From Jiella pacifica (GTDB lineage: Bacteria; Pseudomonadota; Alphaproteobacteria; Rhizobiales; Rhizobiaceae): a stretch of DNA of 64,000 bases. Positions 27,074 to 34,941 of the stretch are shown here, piece after piece (positions within the stretch are counted from its first letter, which is position 1; each line of letters starts with the position of its first letter). The position numbers and the translations under genes are program-made. The stretch covers positions 123,796 to 187,795 of the forward strand of contig NZ_JAAAMG010000010.1 of assembly GCF_010500815.1 (NCBI RefSeq). Reading direction: 5' to 3'. The notes beneath the pieces are model-generated. The model worked only from the letters and a program-made list of their open reading frames with translations. It made no database searches and was not told the DNA's origin.

Positions 27074-27466
27074 ATGCCGAACGATACCGAGCTTGAGCGT
27101 TTGTCGGAGCAAGCATGCGTGGACATGGTCCGCATCCGGCCGGTTCTGGATCGGATCGCGGACAAGTGGACGATCATGATCCTGACCGTGCTGTGCCCCA
27201 AGCCGGCGCGGTTCAACGAGATCAAGCGACGGTTGAACGGCATCACGCACAAGGCGCTCGCGGACGCTTTGAAGCGCTTGGAACGCAACGGCCTCGTCAC
27301 GCGGACCGTTCTGCCGACCACGCCGATCGGCGTGGAGTACGCGATCACCCCGCTCGGCCACTCGCTGCGCCAGCCGTTCGAGGCCTTGTGCGCATGGGCG
27401 CTAGCCTACGGACCCGACATCGAGCGAGCAGGAGCCTGCTTCGATCAGGCAAAGGCCGACCGATAG
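27074..27466 (+). CDS. HxlR family transcriptional regulator
   Basis: A 130-residue winged helix-turn-helix protein. The HxlR signature is DRIADKWTIMILTVL near residues 26-40, followed by ARFNEIKRRLNGITHKALAD and LKRLERNGLVTRTV, and the wing VEYAITPLGHSL. The conserved early Cys (EQACVDM) that senses electrophiles in some members is present. Start ATG at 27074 is preceded by GAAGAG; TTG five codons earlier is possible. Divergent from an SDR, its probable target. Confidence 0.9.
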   Translation: MPNDTELERLSEQACVDMVRIRPVLDRIADKWTIMILTVLCPKPARFNEIKRRLNGITHKALADALKRLERNGLVTRTVLPTTPIGVEYAITPLGHSLRQPFEALCAWALAYGPDIERAGACFDQAKADR

Positions 27467-27607
27467 CGGCTACCGGCGGGAGCAGAGGCCAATCCGGTGT
27501 GAATCGGCGCCGGGGTCCGACGCTGATCGGCGCGGGGTCACGCTCGTAAGCGTATGATATAGCAGCGAAGCGTATTACGAACCGGGTCAAAGCGTCGCGC
27601 CGAACCA

Positions 27608-27658
27608 CACTTCAAAGCCGCCATCCACCTCGCCGCCGCCGTCATCCATTCGCGATGA
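27608..27658 (+). pseudogene. Possible C-terminal tail of a transposase
   Basis: The last codons before TGA at 27656 read HFKAAIHLAAAVIHSR, resembling the C-terminus of IS5-family DDE transposases, where an A-A-x-x-L-A-A-x-x-I pattern ends the protein. No upstream domain is present. The rest of 27467-27671 contains nothing I recognise apart from short GC-rich repeats (cggcgccggggtcc and ggcgcggggtca). Confidence 0.25.
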
Positions 27659-27671
27659 TCTTCAACAGACC

Positions 27672-27980
27672 CTAGAGTGCGTCGACGATGGCCGGTCGCT
27701 TCTCGCCGGGGACCTTGCCGTTGATTATACCGGGCTCACGCTTCAGGCCGAAGCGTGTCGCCATCGCGCGGGCGAAAGCCGATTGCATAGCAAGGTCTTC
27801 GAGGAACAGGAGGGCTTTCTCGCCCTGCCCGGCAGTTGCGTCGAGCGCCTTCACCGTCTTCGACATTCGCGCCGATCGGCAGATCTTGGTCTCGACGGTC
27901 CGAGCCTCCAAGGGATTGAGATCAGCGACGCCATCAGGATGGAGAGACAGGCCCCGAAGGGCGTGGACAGCCTTTAGCAT
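27672..27980 (-). pseudogene. Fragment of an SNF2-type helicase
   Basis: The 102-codon frame contains HALRGLSLHPDGVADLNPLE, then MSKTVKALDA, GEKALLFLEDLAMQSAFA and PGIINGKVPGEKRPAIVD. This matches the start of the second RecA-like (helicase C) domain of SNF2/RapA-type proteins from phages, plasmids and restriction or defence loci. The catalytic core before it and the rest of the domain after it are missing, so it is a degraded piece. It may mark an old insertion of a mobile or defence island between the two SDR genes. Confidence 0.5.
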
Positions 27981-28001
27981 AACCCCTTAGCTGCGCTTGA
28001 T

Positions 28002-28763
28002 CTAGAACTGAACGCCACGGGTGAGCGCGCCGTCGATGACGAGGTTGGTTCCGGTGATGAAGCTCGCCGCCGGGCTCGCGAGGAAGACCACACCATTGGC
28101 GATCTCGTCCGGCGTCGCCATCCGGCCCGTCGGGTTGAGGGCGAGCGAATCCGCGTAGAGCTCGGGATTTCCCGCCTCGATCTGGTTCCAGACACCGCCC
28201 TCGAAATAGGTGTTTCCGGGCGAGACGGAATTGGCGCGGATGTTCTGGCCGGCCAGCTGGAACGCCAACCCTTGCGTGTAGTGAATGAGCGCCGCCTTGA
28301 AGGCCCCGTAAGGCCCCGCCGCAAAATCGATCTCGCGGCCCGAAACACTGGAGATCGTGACGATCGAGGCTGCATCGCTCTTCTGGAGATGAGGCATTGC
28401 GGCGTCGACAAGGCGCACGGTGCCCATCATGTCTGTCTCGAACCCAGCCTTCCAGCTTTCCTCGTCGCCGCCCACCGCGAGAGCGCTGACATTGGCGACG
28501 ATAATATCAATTCCACCAATAGCCTCTGCCGCATTGCTGACAAACCTCTCGAGAGCCGATTTGTCGCTGACGTCGACAGCTTCTCCGTACGCCTTGGCCC
28601 CCTCTGCTTCGAGCGCCGAGACTTCCGCATCGACACCCTCCTGGCTGCGGGCACAAAATGCCACCGCCGCGCCTTCGGCGGTGAACATGCGCACGATGGA
28701 GCGGCCGATTCCCTTCGTCCCACCGGTCACAACGACTTTCCTGCCCTGCAACTTGAGATCCAT
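28002..28763 (-). CDS. SDR family oxidoreductase
   Basis: A 253-residue short-chain dehydrogenase with the classical cofactor loop VVVTGGTKGIGRSI, DVSD for the adenine ring, the catalytic Ser in TISSVSG, YGAFK with Tyr and Lys, and the NSVSPGNTYFEGG loop. The C-terminus reads FITGTNLVIDGALTRGVQF. Related to 3-oxoacyl-ACP reductase-like and sugar or alcohol dehydrogenases; substrate unknown. It diverges from the amide island with a 284-base gap that holds the palindrome at 28867 and the leader of the amiC-like gene. Confidence 0.9.
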   Translation of the reverse strand: MDLKLQGRKVVVTGGTKGIGRSIVRMFTAEGAAVAFCARSQEGVDAEVSALEAEGAKAYGEAVDVSDKSALERFVSNAAEAIGGIDIIVANVSALAVGGDEESWKAGFETDMMGTVRLVDAAMPHLQKSDAASIVTISSVSGREIDFAAGPYGAFKAALIHYTQGLAFQLAGQNIRANSVSPGNTYFEGGVWNQIEAGNPELYADSLALNPTGRMATPDEIANGVVFLASPAASFITGTNLVIDGALTRGVQF

Positions 28764-28866
28764 ATCCCGGTCCTTCCCGATTCATGTCGTGACGAGCGGC
28801 GAGCGCAGCGGGCCCGCACGCGTATAGGCGGGCAGTTTTTCGAACGGCTGGCAAGACGCTCCGCGA

Positions 28867-28899
28867 AAATTTGAGAAATCAAATTTCACCCGCTTGACA
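28867..28899. promoter_or_regulatory. Perfect palindrome next to a -35 box upstream of the amide island
   Basis: AAATTTGA (28867-28874) and TCAAATTT (28879-28886) are perfect inverted repeats separated by GAAA. TTGACA (28894-28899) follows 7 bases later, a consensus -35 for the plus-strand amide operon; the -10 is poor (AGCCTA at 18 bases), so an activator is likely. The palindrome could be an activator or repressor site, or the operator of the divergent SDR gene. Confidence 0.5.
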
Positions 28900-28931
28900 C
28901 CACGCCGCAAACGAGCCAGCCTAAAACCTAT

Positions 28932-28996
28932 GCGCAGAGCAGCGTTGCTCAAAAATGCGCCGTACGAACCATTCCACATATCTCGGCAGTGTCGCC
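28932..28996 (+). ncRNA. ANTAR-type antiterminator leader RNA
   Basis: Two hairpins with six-base loops that carry A at position 1 and G at position 4, the ANTAR target pattern. The first is GAGC[AGCGTT]GCTC (28937-28950), its stem prolonged outside a bulge by GCGC/GCGC pairing. The second is GGC[AGTGTC]GCC (28985-28996). The 3' arm of the second overlaps the 5' arm of the terminator that follows, so forming it would block termination. An ANTAR protein is encoded one gene downstream. Oddities: the second stem is only 3 strong pairs, and the two hairpins are 34 bases apart, longer than in published examples I recall. Confidence 0.55.
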
Positions 28997-29027
28997 CGGC
29001 CAGCACAATCGTGCTGACGGGCTTTTT
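28994..29027 (+). terminator. Intrinsic terminator in the leader of the amiC-like gene
   Basis: The stem GCCC...CAGCAC (28994-29006) pairs with GTGCTG...GGGC (29011-29022) around an AATC loop, with a small internal bulge, and is followed directly by TTTTT (29023-29027). The amiC-like ATG is only 20 bases further, and no gene precedes it on this strand. A terminator here makes sense only as an attenuator that the AmiR-type protein must override. Confidence 0.75.
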
Positions 29028-29047
29028 GCGATGAGGATCCGCATTTG

Positions 29048-30202
29048 ATGAAAGCGAGCTACCCGATCGGCATTCTGTTCTCGACGACCGGCTCCTACGG
29101 GACGGTCGGACGAACGATGCTCAACGGGGCGCTCATGGCCTGCCGCGAGGTCAATGAAGACGAGAACTCGGGCGTTTCTCTGTGTCCGGTGATCGCCAAT
29201 CCGCAGAGCGAACTCGTTGCCTATGCGCCTGAGGCCGAAAAAATGCTCCAGAGCGGCATTCGTCACGTCGTCGGCTGCTACACCTCATCGAGCCGCAAGG
29301 ACGTCATCCCGCTCTTCGAAAAGCGCGACGCGATCCTGTGGTATCCGACCCATTACGAGGGTTTCGAGAGTTCGGCCAATGTCGTCTACACCGGTACGGC
29401 CCCCAATCATCACATGGCGCCCATGGTCGATCATCTGGTGTCGAATTTCGGCAAGCGCGCCTTCTGCATCGGGTCGAACTACATCTGGGGATGGGAGAGC
29501 AACCGCGTCCTGCGCGAAGATCTAGCGCAGCGCGGCGGCCAGGTTCTCTCGGAGCGCTATCTCGCAGTCGGCGACACGGATGTCGCGGCCATCATCGATG
29601 CCATCTTCGAGACCGGCCCGGATTTCATCTTTAACGCTTTGATCGGCCGGTCGTCTTACGCCTTCTTTCGGCAATTCCGCGCAGCCTGCGAGGCTCGCGG
29701 CATCGATCAGGTCAACCGCTTCCCGATCGCCAGCTGCAATCTGTCCGAGCCGGAGCTCCATGAGATCGGCGAAGAAGCCGTCGACGGTCACATCAGTTCG
29801 TCGGTCTATTTTTCGTCCATCGACACCCCGGCCAACAGGGCTTTCGTCGAGACCTACAGCGCGATGTTCCCGGACGGGCCGGCGGTCTCGGCGGAAGCGG
29901 AATCCGCCTATCTCGCCATTCGCTTCCTTGCGAAGGCTCTGGAAAAGGCGGGCAGCGACCAGGCGCGGGCCGTCCTTAATGCGACACGCGGCCAGTCGAT
30001 CGAAGCGCCCCAGGGCCGGGTGACCATCGATCCGGAAACGATGCACAGCTTCCTGACGCCCCGCATCGGGCGCTCGCGAAAGGATTGTCAATTCGACATC
30101 CTCGTCAAGGCCGCCTGCCCGGTCCGTCCGGATCCCTATCTCGTCAGGGCCGCTCCTTCACTTGAGACCGTCTCCATGCGTCCGCAGCTGAGGGTGATCT
30201 GA
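29048..30202 (+). CDS. amiC: AmiC-like amide sensor (cytoplasmic periplasmic-binding-protein fold)
   Basis: A 384-residue type I binding-protein-fold protein without signal peptide (MKASYPIGILFSTTGSYGTV), as in AmiC/UrtA-like amide receptors. AmiC-type features are GCYTSSSRKDVIPLFEKRD, LWYPTHYEGFESS and IGSNYIWGWESNR. In Pseudomonas AmiC holds the antiterminator AmiR until an amide binds. ATG at 29048 is chosen over the TTG just before it; GAGGA lies about 10 bases upstream. The stop overlaps the amiR start by one base (TGATG), so sensor and antiterminator are made together. Confidence 0.9.
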   Translation: MKASYPIGILFSTTGSYGTVGRTMLNGALMACREVNEDENSGVSLCPVIANPQSELVAYAPEAEKMLQSGIRHVVGCYTSSSRKDVIPLFEKRDAILWYPTHYEGFESSANVVYTGTAPNHHMAPMVDHLVSNFGKRAFCIGSNYIWGWESNRVLREDLAQRGGQVLSERYLAVGDTDVAAIIDAIFETGPDFIFNALIGRSSYAFFRQFRAACEARGIDQVNRFPIASCNLSEPELHEIGEEAVDGHISSSVYFSSIDTPANRAFVETYSAMFPDGPAVSAEAESAYLAIRFLAKALEKAGSDQARAVLNATRGQSIEAPQGRVTIDPETMHSFLTPRIGRSRKDCQFDILVKAACPVRPDPYLVRAAPSLETVSMRPQLRVI

Positions 30203-30858
30203 TGGCAGTGCCAAGATATATCCAGAACTTCAGCCGTCGTCAGGCGATCCTCGTCAGCGACGACCAGCGGGTCGGCACGACGCTCTCACCGATCCTGTCA
30301 CGCCTCGGCCTGACCATGCTCCAAAGGGCCACGGCCGAGACGCAGATCGAATGGGCCCCCGACGACCTCGACCCCGAGCGCGACATCATTCTCGTTGACG
30401 GCGATCTGCCGCGCATGCCGATCGTGCCGCGCGCGGGTTCCAGCGACACGACGCCTCTCGTGCCCGTGGTCGGGCTGGTCGGTGTGGAAGCACCGAGCCG
30501 CCTGAAGACCTTGTTGCAGGTCGGCGCGACCGCCTTTTTGTCGAAGCCGATCCATGGCGGCGCCGTCTATTCGGCCCTCTACCTGTCCGTCAACGAACAC
30601 GCCCGCAAGACGGGCATGATCAGCGCCATCCAGATGCACGAGCAGCGCCGCAACCAGCGCCGCTTCGTCGTCAAGGCGGTACTTCTCGTCATGCGCGAGC
30701 GCGACTGCGACGACGAGGCCGCCTTCGCCCATCTGCGCAATCGCAGCATGCATGCGCGCGTGAGCGTCGAACAATACTGCCAGTATGTCGTCCAACGAAG
30801 TGCGACACAAAAAGACAGCGACCCCGAGCCGGCAATGAGGCTCAGGTCCGCGGAATAA
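30202..30858 (+). CDS. amiR: AmiR-type ANTAR antiterminator
   Basis: A 218-residue protein: a pseudo-receiver domain (about 10-125, Asp pocket incomplete, ending FLSKPIHGG), a coiled coil (about 130-150), and an ANTAR RNA-binding domain (about 150-200) with FVVKAVLLVMRER, AAFAHLRNRSM and a final aromatic-rich helix. It should bind paired hexaloop hairpins and stop Rho-independent termination. The leader of this operon holds such hairpins and a terminator. A Glu/Asp/Arg-rich tail of about 18 residues follows the domain. Regulated by the AmiC-like partner, by analogy to Pseudomonas ami. Confidence 0.9.
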   Translation: MAVPRYIQNFSRRQAILVSDDQRVGTTLSPILSRLGLTMLQRATAETQIEWAPDDLDPERDIILVDGDLPRMPIVPRAGSSDTTPLVPVVGLVGVEAPSRLKTLLQVGATAFLSKPIHGGAVYSALYLSVNEHARKTGMISAIQMHEQRRNQRRFVVKAVLLVMRERDCDDEAAFAHLRNRSMHARVSVEQYCQYVVQRSATQKDSDPEPAMRLRSAE

Positions 30859-30879
30859 TTTTCCGAGACGGAGACCACC

Positions 30880-32121
30880 ATGACCAAGCAAGCAACAGGC
30901 GTCCTCGCGACGCTAGGGACCCTTTTTGCCTTGTCGGCGGCGGCGTTCGCCCAGGACGGCGAGCCGATCAAGATGGGCGTCCTCGAAGATCAGTCCGGCG
31001 ATTTCGCCGTCGCCACCATCGGCAAGGTGCACGGCATCGAGCTGGCGGCTGAGGAGATCAACGCCAATGGCGGCATCGACGGCCGGCCGCTCGAGCTCGT
31101 CACCTACGACACCCAGTCGGACAATCGTCGCTACCAGGAATTCATGCGGCGCGTCCTGCAACGCGACAAGGTCGACGTCGTGTTCGCCGGCTTCTCCTCC
31201 GCCTCGCGTGAAGCCTATCGGCCGATCGTCGACCAATTCGACGGCCTCGCCTTCTACAACAACCAATATGAAGGCGGCGTCTGCGACGCCAACATGATCG
31301 TCACCGGCGCCGTGCCCGAGCAGCAGTTCTCGACGCTCATCCCCTACATGGTGGAGAAGTACGGCAAGAACGTCTACACGATCGCCGCCGACTACAACTT
31401 CGGTCAGATCTCGGCGGAATGGGTCCGCGACATCGTCAAGGAGAACGGGGGCACCATGGTCGGCGAGGAGTTCATCCCGCTCGGCGTGTCGCAGTTCTCG
31501 CAGACCATCCAGAACATCCAGAAGGCCAAGCCGGACTTCCTCGTCACGCTGCTCGTCGGCACGGCCCAGGCCTCCTATTACGAGCAGGCCTCCTCCGCCA
31601 ATGTCGATCTGCCGATGGCCTCCTCGGTCAATGTCGGCCAGGGCTACGAGCATAAGCGCTTCCAGCCGCCTTCACTCGCCAACATGTACGTCACGACCAA
31701 CTGGATCGAGGAAGTCGACAATCCGGCGAGCAAGTCGTTCGTCGAGAAGTGGCACAAGAAGTTCCCGGACGAGCCCTACATCAATCAGGAAGCCGAGAAC
31801 TCCTACGTCGCCGTCTATCTCTACAAGCAGATGGTCGAACGCGCCGGTTCCACCGATCACGACGCCATCCGCAAGGTGATCGCCGAAGGCGACGTCTGCA
31901 TGGACGCGCCGGAGGGCCGGGTCTGCATCGATCCGAAAAGCCAGCACATGTCGCATACGATCTATCTGGCGAAGGTCAGCGAGGATCACTCGATCAGCTT
32001 CCCGAAGGTCTGGGACGACATCAAGCCTTACTGGCTCGGCCATGTCGGCTGCGACCTCACCAAGGAAAACCCGGAAGCCCAGTACACTCCGTCGGACAAT
32101 CCCAAGAAGAACGACGGCTGA
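30880..32121 (+). CDS. Amide/urea-type ABC transporter substrate-binding protein (first copy)
   Basis: A 413-residue periplasmic protein of the UrtA/FmdD group with a signal peptide ending SAAAFAQ. Its core (KMGVLEDQSGDFAVATIGKV, then NNQYEGGVCDANM and IAADYNFGQI) is also found in cytoplasmic AmiC, so receptor and transporter protein share ancestry. NNQYEGG is typical of amide and urea binders. Two extra Cys pairs in the C-terminal third (GDVCMDAPEGRVCID and HVGCDL) could form disulphides. A strong hairpin follows the gene. Confidence 0.9.
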   Translation: MTKQATGVLATLGTLFALSAAAFAQDGEPIKMGVLEDQSGDFAVATIGKVHGIELAAEEINANGGIDGRPLELVTYDTQSDNRRYQEFMRRVLQRDKVDVVFAGFSSASREAYRPIVDQFDGLAFYNNQYEGGVCDANMIVTGAVPEQQFSTLIPYMVEKYGKNVYTIAADYNFGQISAEWVRDIVKENGGTMVGEEFIPLGVSQFSQTIQNIQKAKPDFLVTLLVGTAQASYYEQASSANVDLPMASSVNVGQGYEHKRFQPPSLANMYVTTNWIEEVDNPASKSFVEKWHKKFPDEPYINQEAENSYVAVYLYKQMVERAGSTDHDAIRKVIAEGDVCMDAPEGRVCIDPKSQHMSHTIYLAKVSEDHSISFPKVWDDIKPYWLGHVGCDLTKENPEAQYTPSDNPKKNDG

Positions 32122-32133
32122 TCTGAACCGCCT

Positions 32134-32158
32134 GGAAGGGCGCGATCCGCGCCCTTCC
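32134..32158 (+). other. Perfect hairpin between binding-protein and permease genes
   Basis: GGAAGGGCGCG (32134-32144) and CGCGCCCTTCC (32148-32158) pair over 11 bases around ATC, 12 bases after the stop of the binding-protein gene. There is no T-run. It should stabilise the upstream mRNA and reduce read-through into the permease genes. Confidence 0.65.
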
Positions 32159-32274
32159 CTCGCCCCGGTGGCTTTCCGCCTGCACTTGTCCCGCCGCCCT
32201 GCCGGACCGCCGGCGGGATGACGCCCGACGCCTGACCGGCACGCCCTCCCGATCTTCGCACCGAAGGACCGTCC

Positions 32275-33147
32275 ATGGACTTCCTGTCCGGCCTCTTCTC
32301 GTTTCTCTACCAGACCGGTGACGCCTTCGCCTTCCTGGTCCTGTCGGCCTGCGGGCTGGCGGTGATCTTCGGCATGATGGGGATCATCAACCTCGCCCAT
32401 GGCGAGTTCATCCTCTGCGGCGCCTATGTCACCACCAGCGCGGTGCGGATGGGACTGCCGCTGCCGATCGCCATCCTTGTCGGCACCCTCGTCGCCGGCC
32501 TCGTCGGCATGCTGCTCGAGCGGGTGATCATCCGCCACCTCTATGCGCGGCCGCTCGATTCCATCGTGGTGACCTGGGGCATCTCGATGATCGTGACCCA
32601 GGGCACTCTGATTATCCTCGGCTCCACCATGCCGGGAACCGGAACGCCGTTCGGCAGCTTCACCGTCGCCGGCTACGGATATTCCGTCTACCGGTTCGTC
32701 CTGATGCTGGCTGCGGTCGCGACGCTGGCCGTCCTGTGGCTGATCTTCACCCGCACGCGCTTCGGCATTCTTGCCAGAGCGACGATCCAGGTGCCGCACA
32801 TTGCCGAAGCCCTCGGCGTCAACACCTCGCTCATCTACAGCCTGACCTTTGGTCTGGGAGCCGCCTTGGCCGGCCTTTGCGGCGGGCTCTACGCGCCGAC
32901 GATGACGCTCGTTCCCACCATGGGCTCGGCCTTTGTCGTCGAAGCCTTCGTCACCGTCGTCGTCGGCGGCGCCGACATCTTCCTCGGCACGGCGCCGGCC
33001 GCAGCCATTCTCGCCGTCGTCAAGGCCGGCCTCACCTCCTGGCAGGGCCAGCTTGCCGGCCAGATCGGCCTTCTCGTCGCTGTCATCGTCGTCATTCGCA
33101 TTCTGCCGCGGGGCCTCACCGGCTTCATCCTGCGGGAAAGGACCTGA
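32275..33147 (+). CDS. Branched-chain/amide ABC transporter permease, LivH type (first copy)
   Basis: A 290-residue membrane permease of about 8 helices. Family signatures are FGMMGIINLAHGEFILCGAY near residue 40 and, in the second half, the ALGVNTSLIYSLTFGLGAAL stretch and the GLCGGLYAP loop. It resembles UrtB/FmdE-type amide permeases. It is followed after one base by the LivM-type gene. Confidence 0.92.
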   Translation: MDFLSGLFSFLYQTGDAFAFLVLSACGLAVIFGMMGIINLAHGEFILCGAYVTTSAVRMGLPLPIAILVGTLVAGLVGMLLERVIIRHLYARPLDSIVVTWGISMIVTQGTLIILGSTMPGTGTPFGSFTVAGYGYSVYRFVLMLAAVATLAVLWLIFTRTRFGILARATIQVPHIAEALGVNTSLIYSLTFGLGAALAGLCGGLYAPTMTLVPTMGSAFVVEAFVTVVVGGADIFLGTAPAAAILAVVKAGLTSWQGQLAGQIGLLVAVIVVIRILPRGLTGFILRERT

Positions 33148-33148
33148 C

Positions 33149-34225
33149 GTGCCTCGAGGCAACAAAACGACCTCTGTCCTGAAGCTTCTCGAAGGACCGC
33201 AGACCCTCGGCAAGGGTCCCGGCTTCTGGTCCGGCTGCGCCGTCGTGCTGGCTTTGGCCTGCGCCTATCCGCTATTTGCGGACGGCTACGACGTCGGCAA
33301 CAACGTCTACTTCTTCAACTGGGTCTTCATGGCTCTCGGCCTCAGCCTGATCTGGGGCTATGGCGGCGCGCTGTCCTTCGGCCAGACGGCGTTCTTCGGC
33401 GTCGCCGGCTACGCCTATGGCGTCTTCACGATCAATCTCGGCGATGCCTACGGGCTGACGCTCGTCTCGCTGGTTGCCGCAGTCGGCCTATCGGCCCTGT
33501 TTGCCGGGGTACTTGGATACTTCCTGTTCTTCGGCCGGATCAGCGGCGTCTTTCTCGGCATCGTCACCCTGTCGGTGACGCTGGTGCTGGAACGCTTCAT
33601 GTCGCAGACCGCTGGCCCTGAATGGGCGATCGGCTCGGCCCGCCTCAACGGCTTCAACGGCATGGGGGGCATGCCCTCGCTCACCATTCCCTGGTTCGGC
33701 GCGGACATCGCTCTCTACCCCGATGTCGGGCTTTACTATCTGACGCTGGCGCTGCTGGTGGTGGTCTATCTGGCGCTGCGCATGCTCGTAAATTCGCGCT
33801 TCGGCAACGTCCTCGTCGCCATCCGCGAGAACCCGCAGCGGGCGGAAATGCTCGGCTACGACATCCGCCGCTATCAGCTCGTCGCCTTCGTCATCGGCTC
33901 GGCTCTCGCCGGCCTGTCGGGCGTCCTCTACACGGCCTGGGGCAACTACATCACCCCGTCCTCCATGGGCATGTCCGCAGCGGCCCTTCCGGTCGTATGG
34001 GTGGCTGTCGGCGGCCGCAGCGATCTGACGACGACACTGTTCGGCACGCTGCTCGTCCTCGCCGGCTTTCAGTACCTCACGATCTACGGCAGCCAGTATG
34101 CGCTCGTGGTCATGGGCTTTCTGCTCGTCGTCACGATCCTCCTCGCCCCGAGCGGCATCTTCATCAGCCTCGGCTCATTCTTCTCGAGAGGGCTCAGGCG
34201 GCGCCAGGCGAGGGAGAGCATCTGA
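33149..34225 (+). CDS. Branched-chain/amide ABC transporter permease, LivM type (first copy)
   Basis: A 358-residue permease of about 9-10 helices. Start is GTG at 33149, one base after the LivH stop, with AAAGGA 6-9 bases upstream; longer readings would overlap LivH. Conserved LivM features are GYGGALSFGQTAFFGVAGYA, the IRENPQRAEMLGYDIRRYQL cytoplasmic loop that docks the ATPases, and a C-terminal LAPSGIF stretch. The stop overlaps the next ATG by one base (TGATG). Confidence 0.92.
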   Translation: MPRGNKTTSVLKLLEGPQTLGKGPGFWSGCAVVLALACAYPLFADGYDVGNNVYFFNWVFMALGLSLIWGYGGALSFGQTAFFGVAGYAYGVFTINLGDAYGLTLVSLVAAVGLSALFAGVLGYFLFFGRISGVFLGIVTLSVTLVLERFMSQTAGPEWAIGSARLNGFNGMGGMPSLTIPWFGADIALYPDVGLYYLTLALLVVVYLALRMLVNSRFGNVLVAIRENPQRAEMLGYDIRRYQLVAFVIGSALAGLSGVLYTAWGNYITPSSMGMSAAALPVVWVAVGGRSDLTTTLFGTLLVLAGFQYLTIYGSQYALVVMGFLLVVTILLAPSGIFISLGSFFSRGLRRRQARESI

Positions 34226-34941
34226 TGGCCATCCTCGAAACCCGAAAACTCGACAAGTGGTTCGGCGGCCTGCACGTCACCGACGAGGTCGACTTCACCC
34301 TTGAGCAGGGCGAAATCCATTGCCTGATCGGTCCGAACGGCGCCGGCAAGAGCACCTTCTTCAAGCTCGTTCTCGGCGAACACAGCCCGTCGGGCGGGGC
34401 CATCCTCTACGACGGCAAGGACATCACCAAGGCGAAGTCCTTCGAGCGCATCCGGCACGGCATCTCGGTGAAGTTTCAGGTGCCCGGCATCTTTCAGGCC
34501 CTGAAGGTGCGCCAGAATCTGCAGATCGCCCTGCAGCATCATCTTCAGGGCGCGTCCCTTAACGAAGAGACCGATCGTCTTCTCGAATTTCTGAAGCTGA
34601 AGGATGCTGAAAACCAGCTCGCCGGCTCGCTCAGCCACGGCCAGAAGCAATGGCTGGAGATCGGCATGGCGGTCGCGCTGAAGCCCAAGCTCCTCCTCCT
34701 CGACGAACCGACCGCCGGCATGACGCCGGACGAGACCCATGCCACCGGCGAAATGGTCCAGGCACTCAACGCCGAAGGCGTCAGCGTCCTTGCCGTCGAG
34801 CACGACATGGCCTTCGTCCGGCAGATCGCCCAGAAGGTCACGGTTCTCCATTTCGGCAAGGTCTTCGCGCAGGGCACGATCAACGAGATCGTCGCCGATG
34901 AGCGGGTGGCCTCGATCTATCTGGGCGAAGTCCATGCGTAA
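34225..34941 (+). CDS. ABC transporter ATPase, LivG/UrtD type (first copy)
   Basis: A 238-residue ATPase. Walker [11 protein letters not shown] (about 39-48), a UrtD/LivG-like degenerate signature LSHGQKQWLEIGMA, Walker B KLLLLDEPTAGM and the switch His in VEHDM are intact. The signature LSHGQ in place of LSGGQ is normal for this branch. It starts at 34225 within the LivM stop; longer readings overlap LivM. Downstream overlap with the LivF-type gene is 8 bases. Confidence 0.93.
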   Translation: MAILETRKLDKWFGGLHVTDEVDFTLEQGEIHCLIGPNGAGKSTFFKLVLGEHSPSGGAILYDGKDITKAKSFERIRHGISVKFQVPGIFQALKVRQNLQIALQHHLQGASLNEETDRLLEFLKLKDAENQLAGSLSHGQKQWLEIGMAVALKPKLLLLDEPTAGMTPDETHATGEMVQALNAEGVSVLAVEHDMAFVRQIAQKVTVLHFGKVFAQGTINEIVADERVASIYLGEVHA

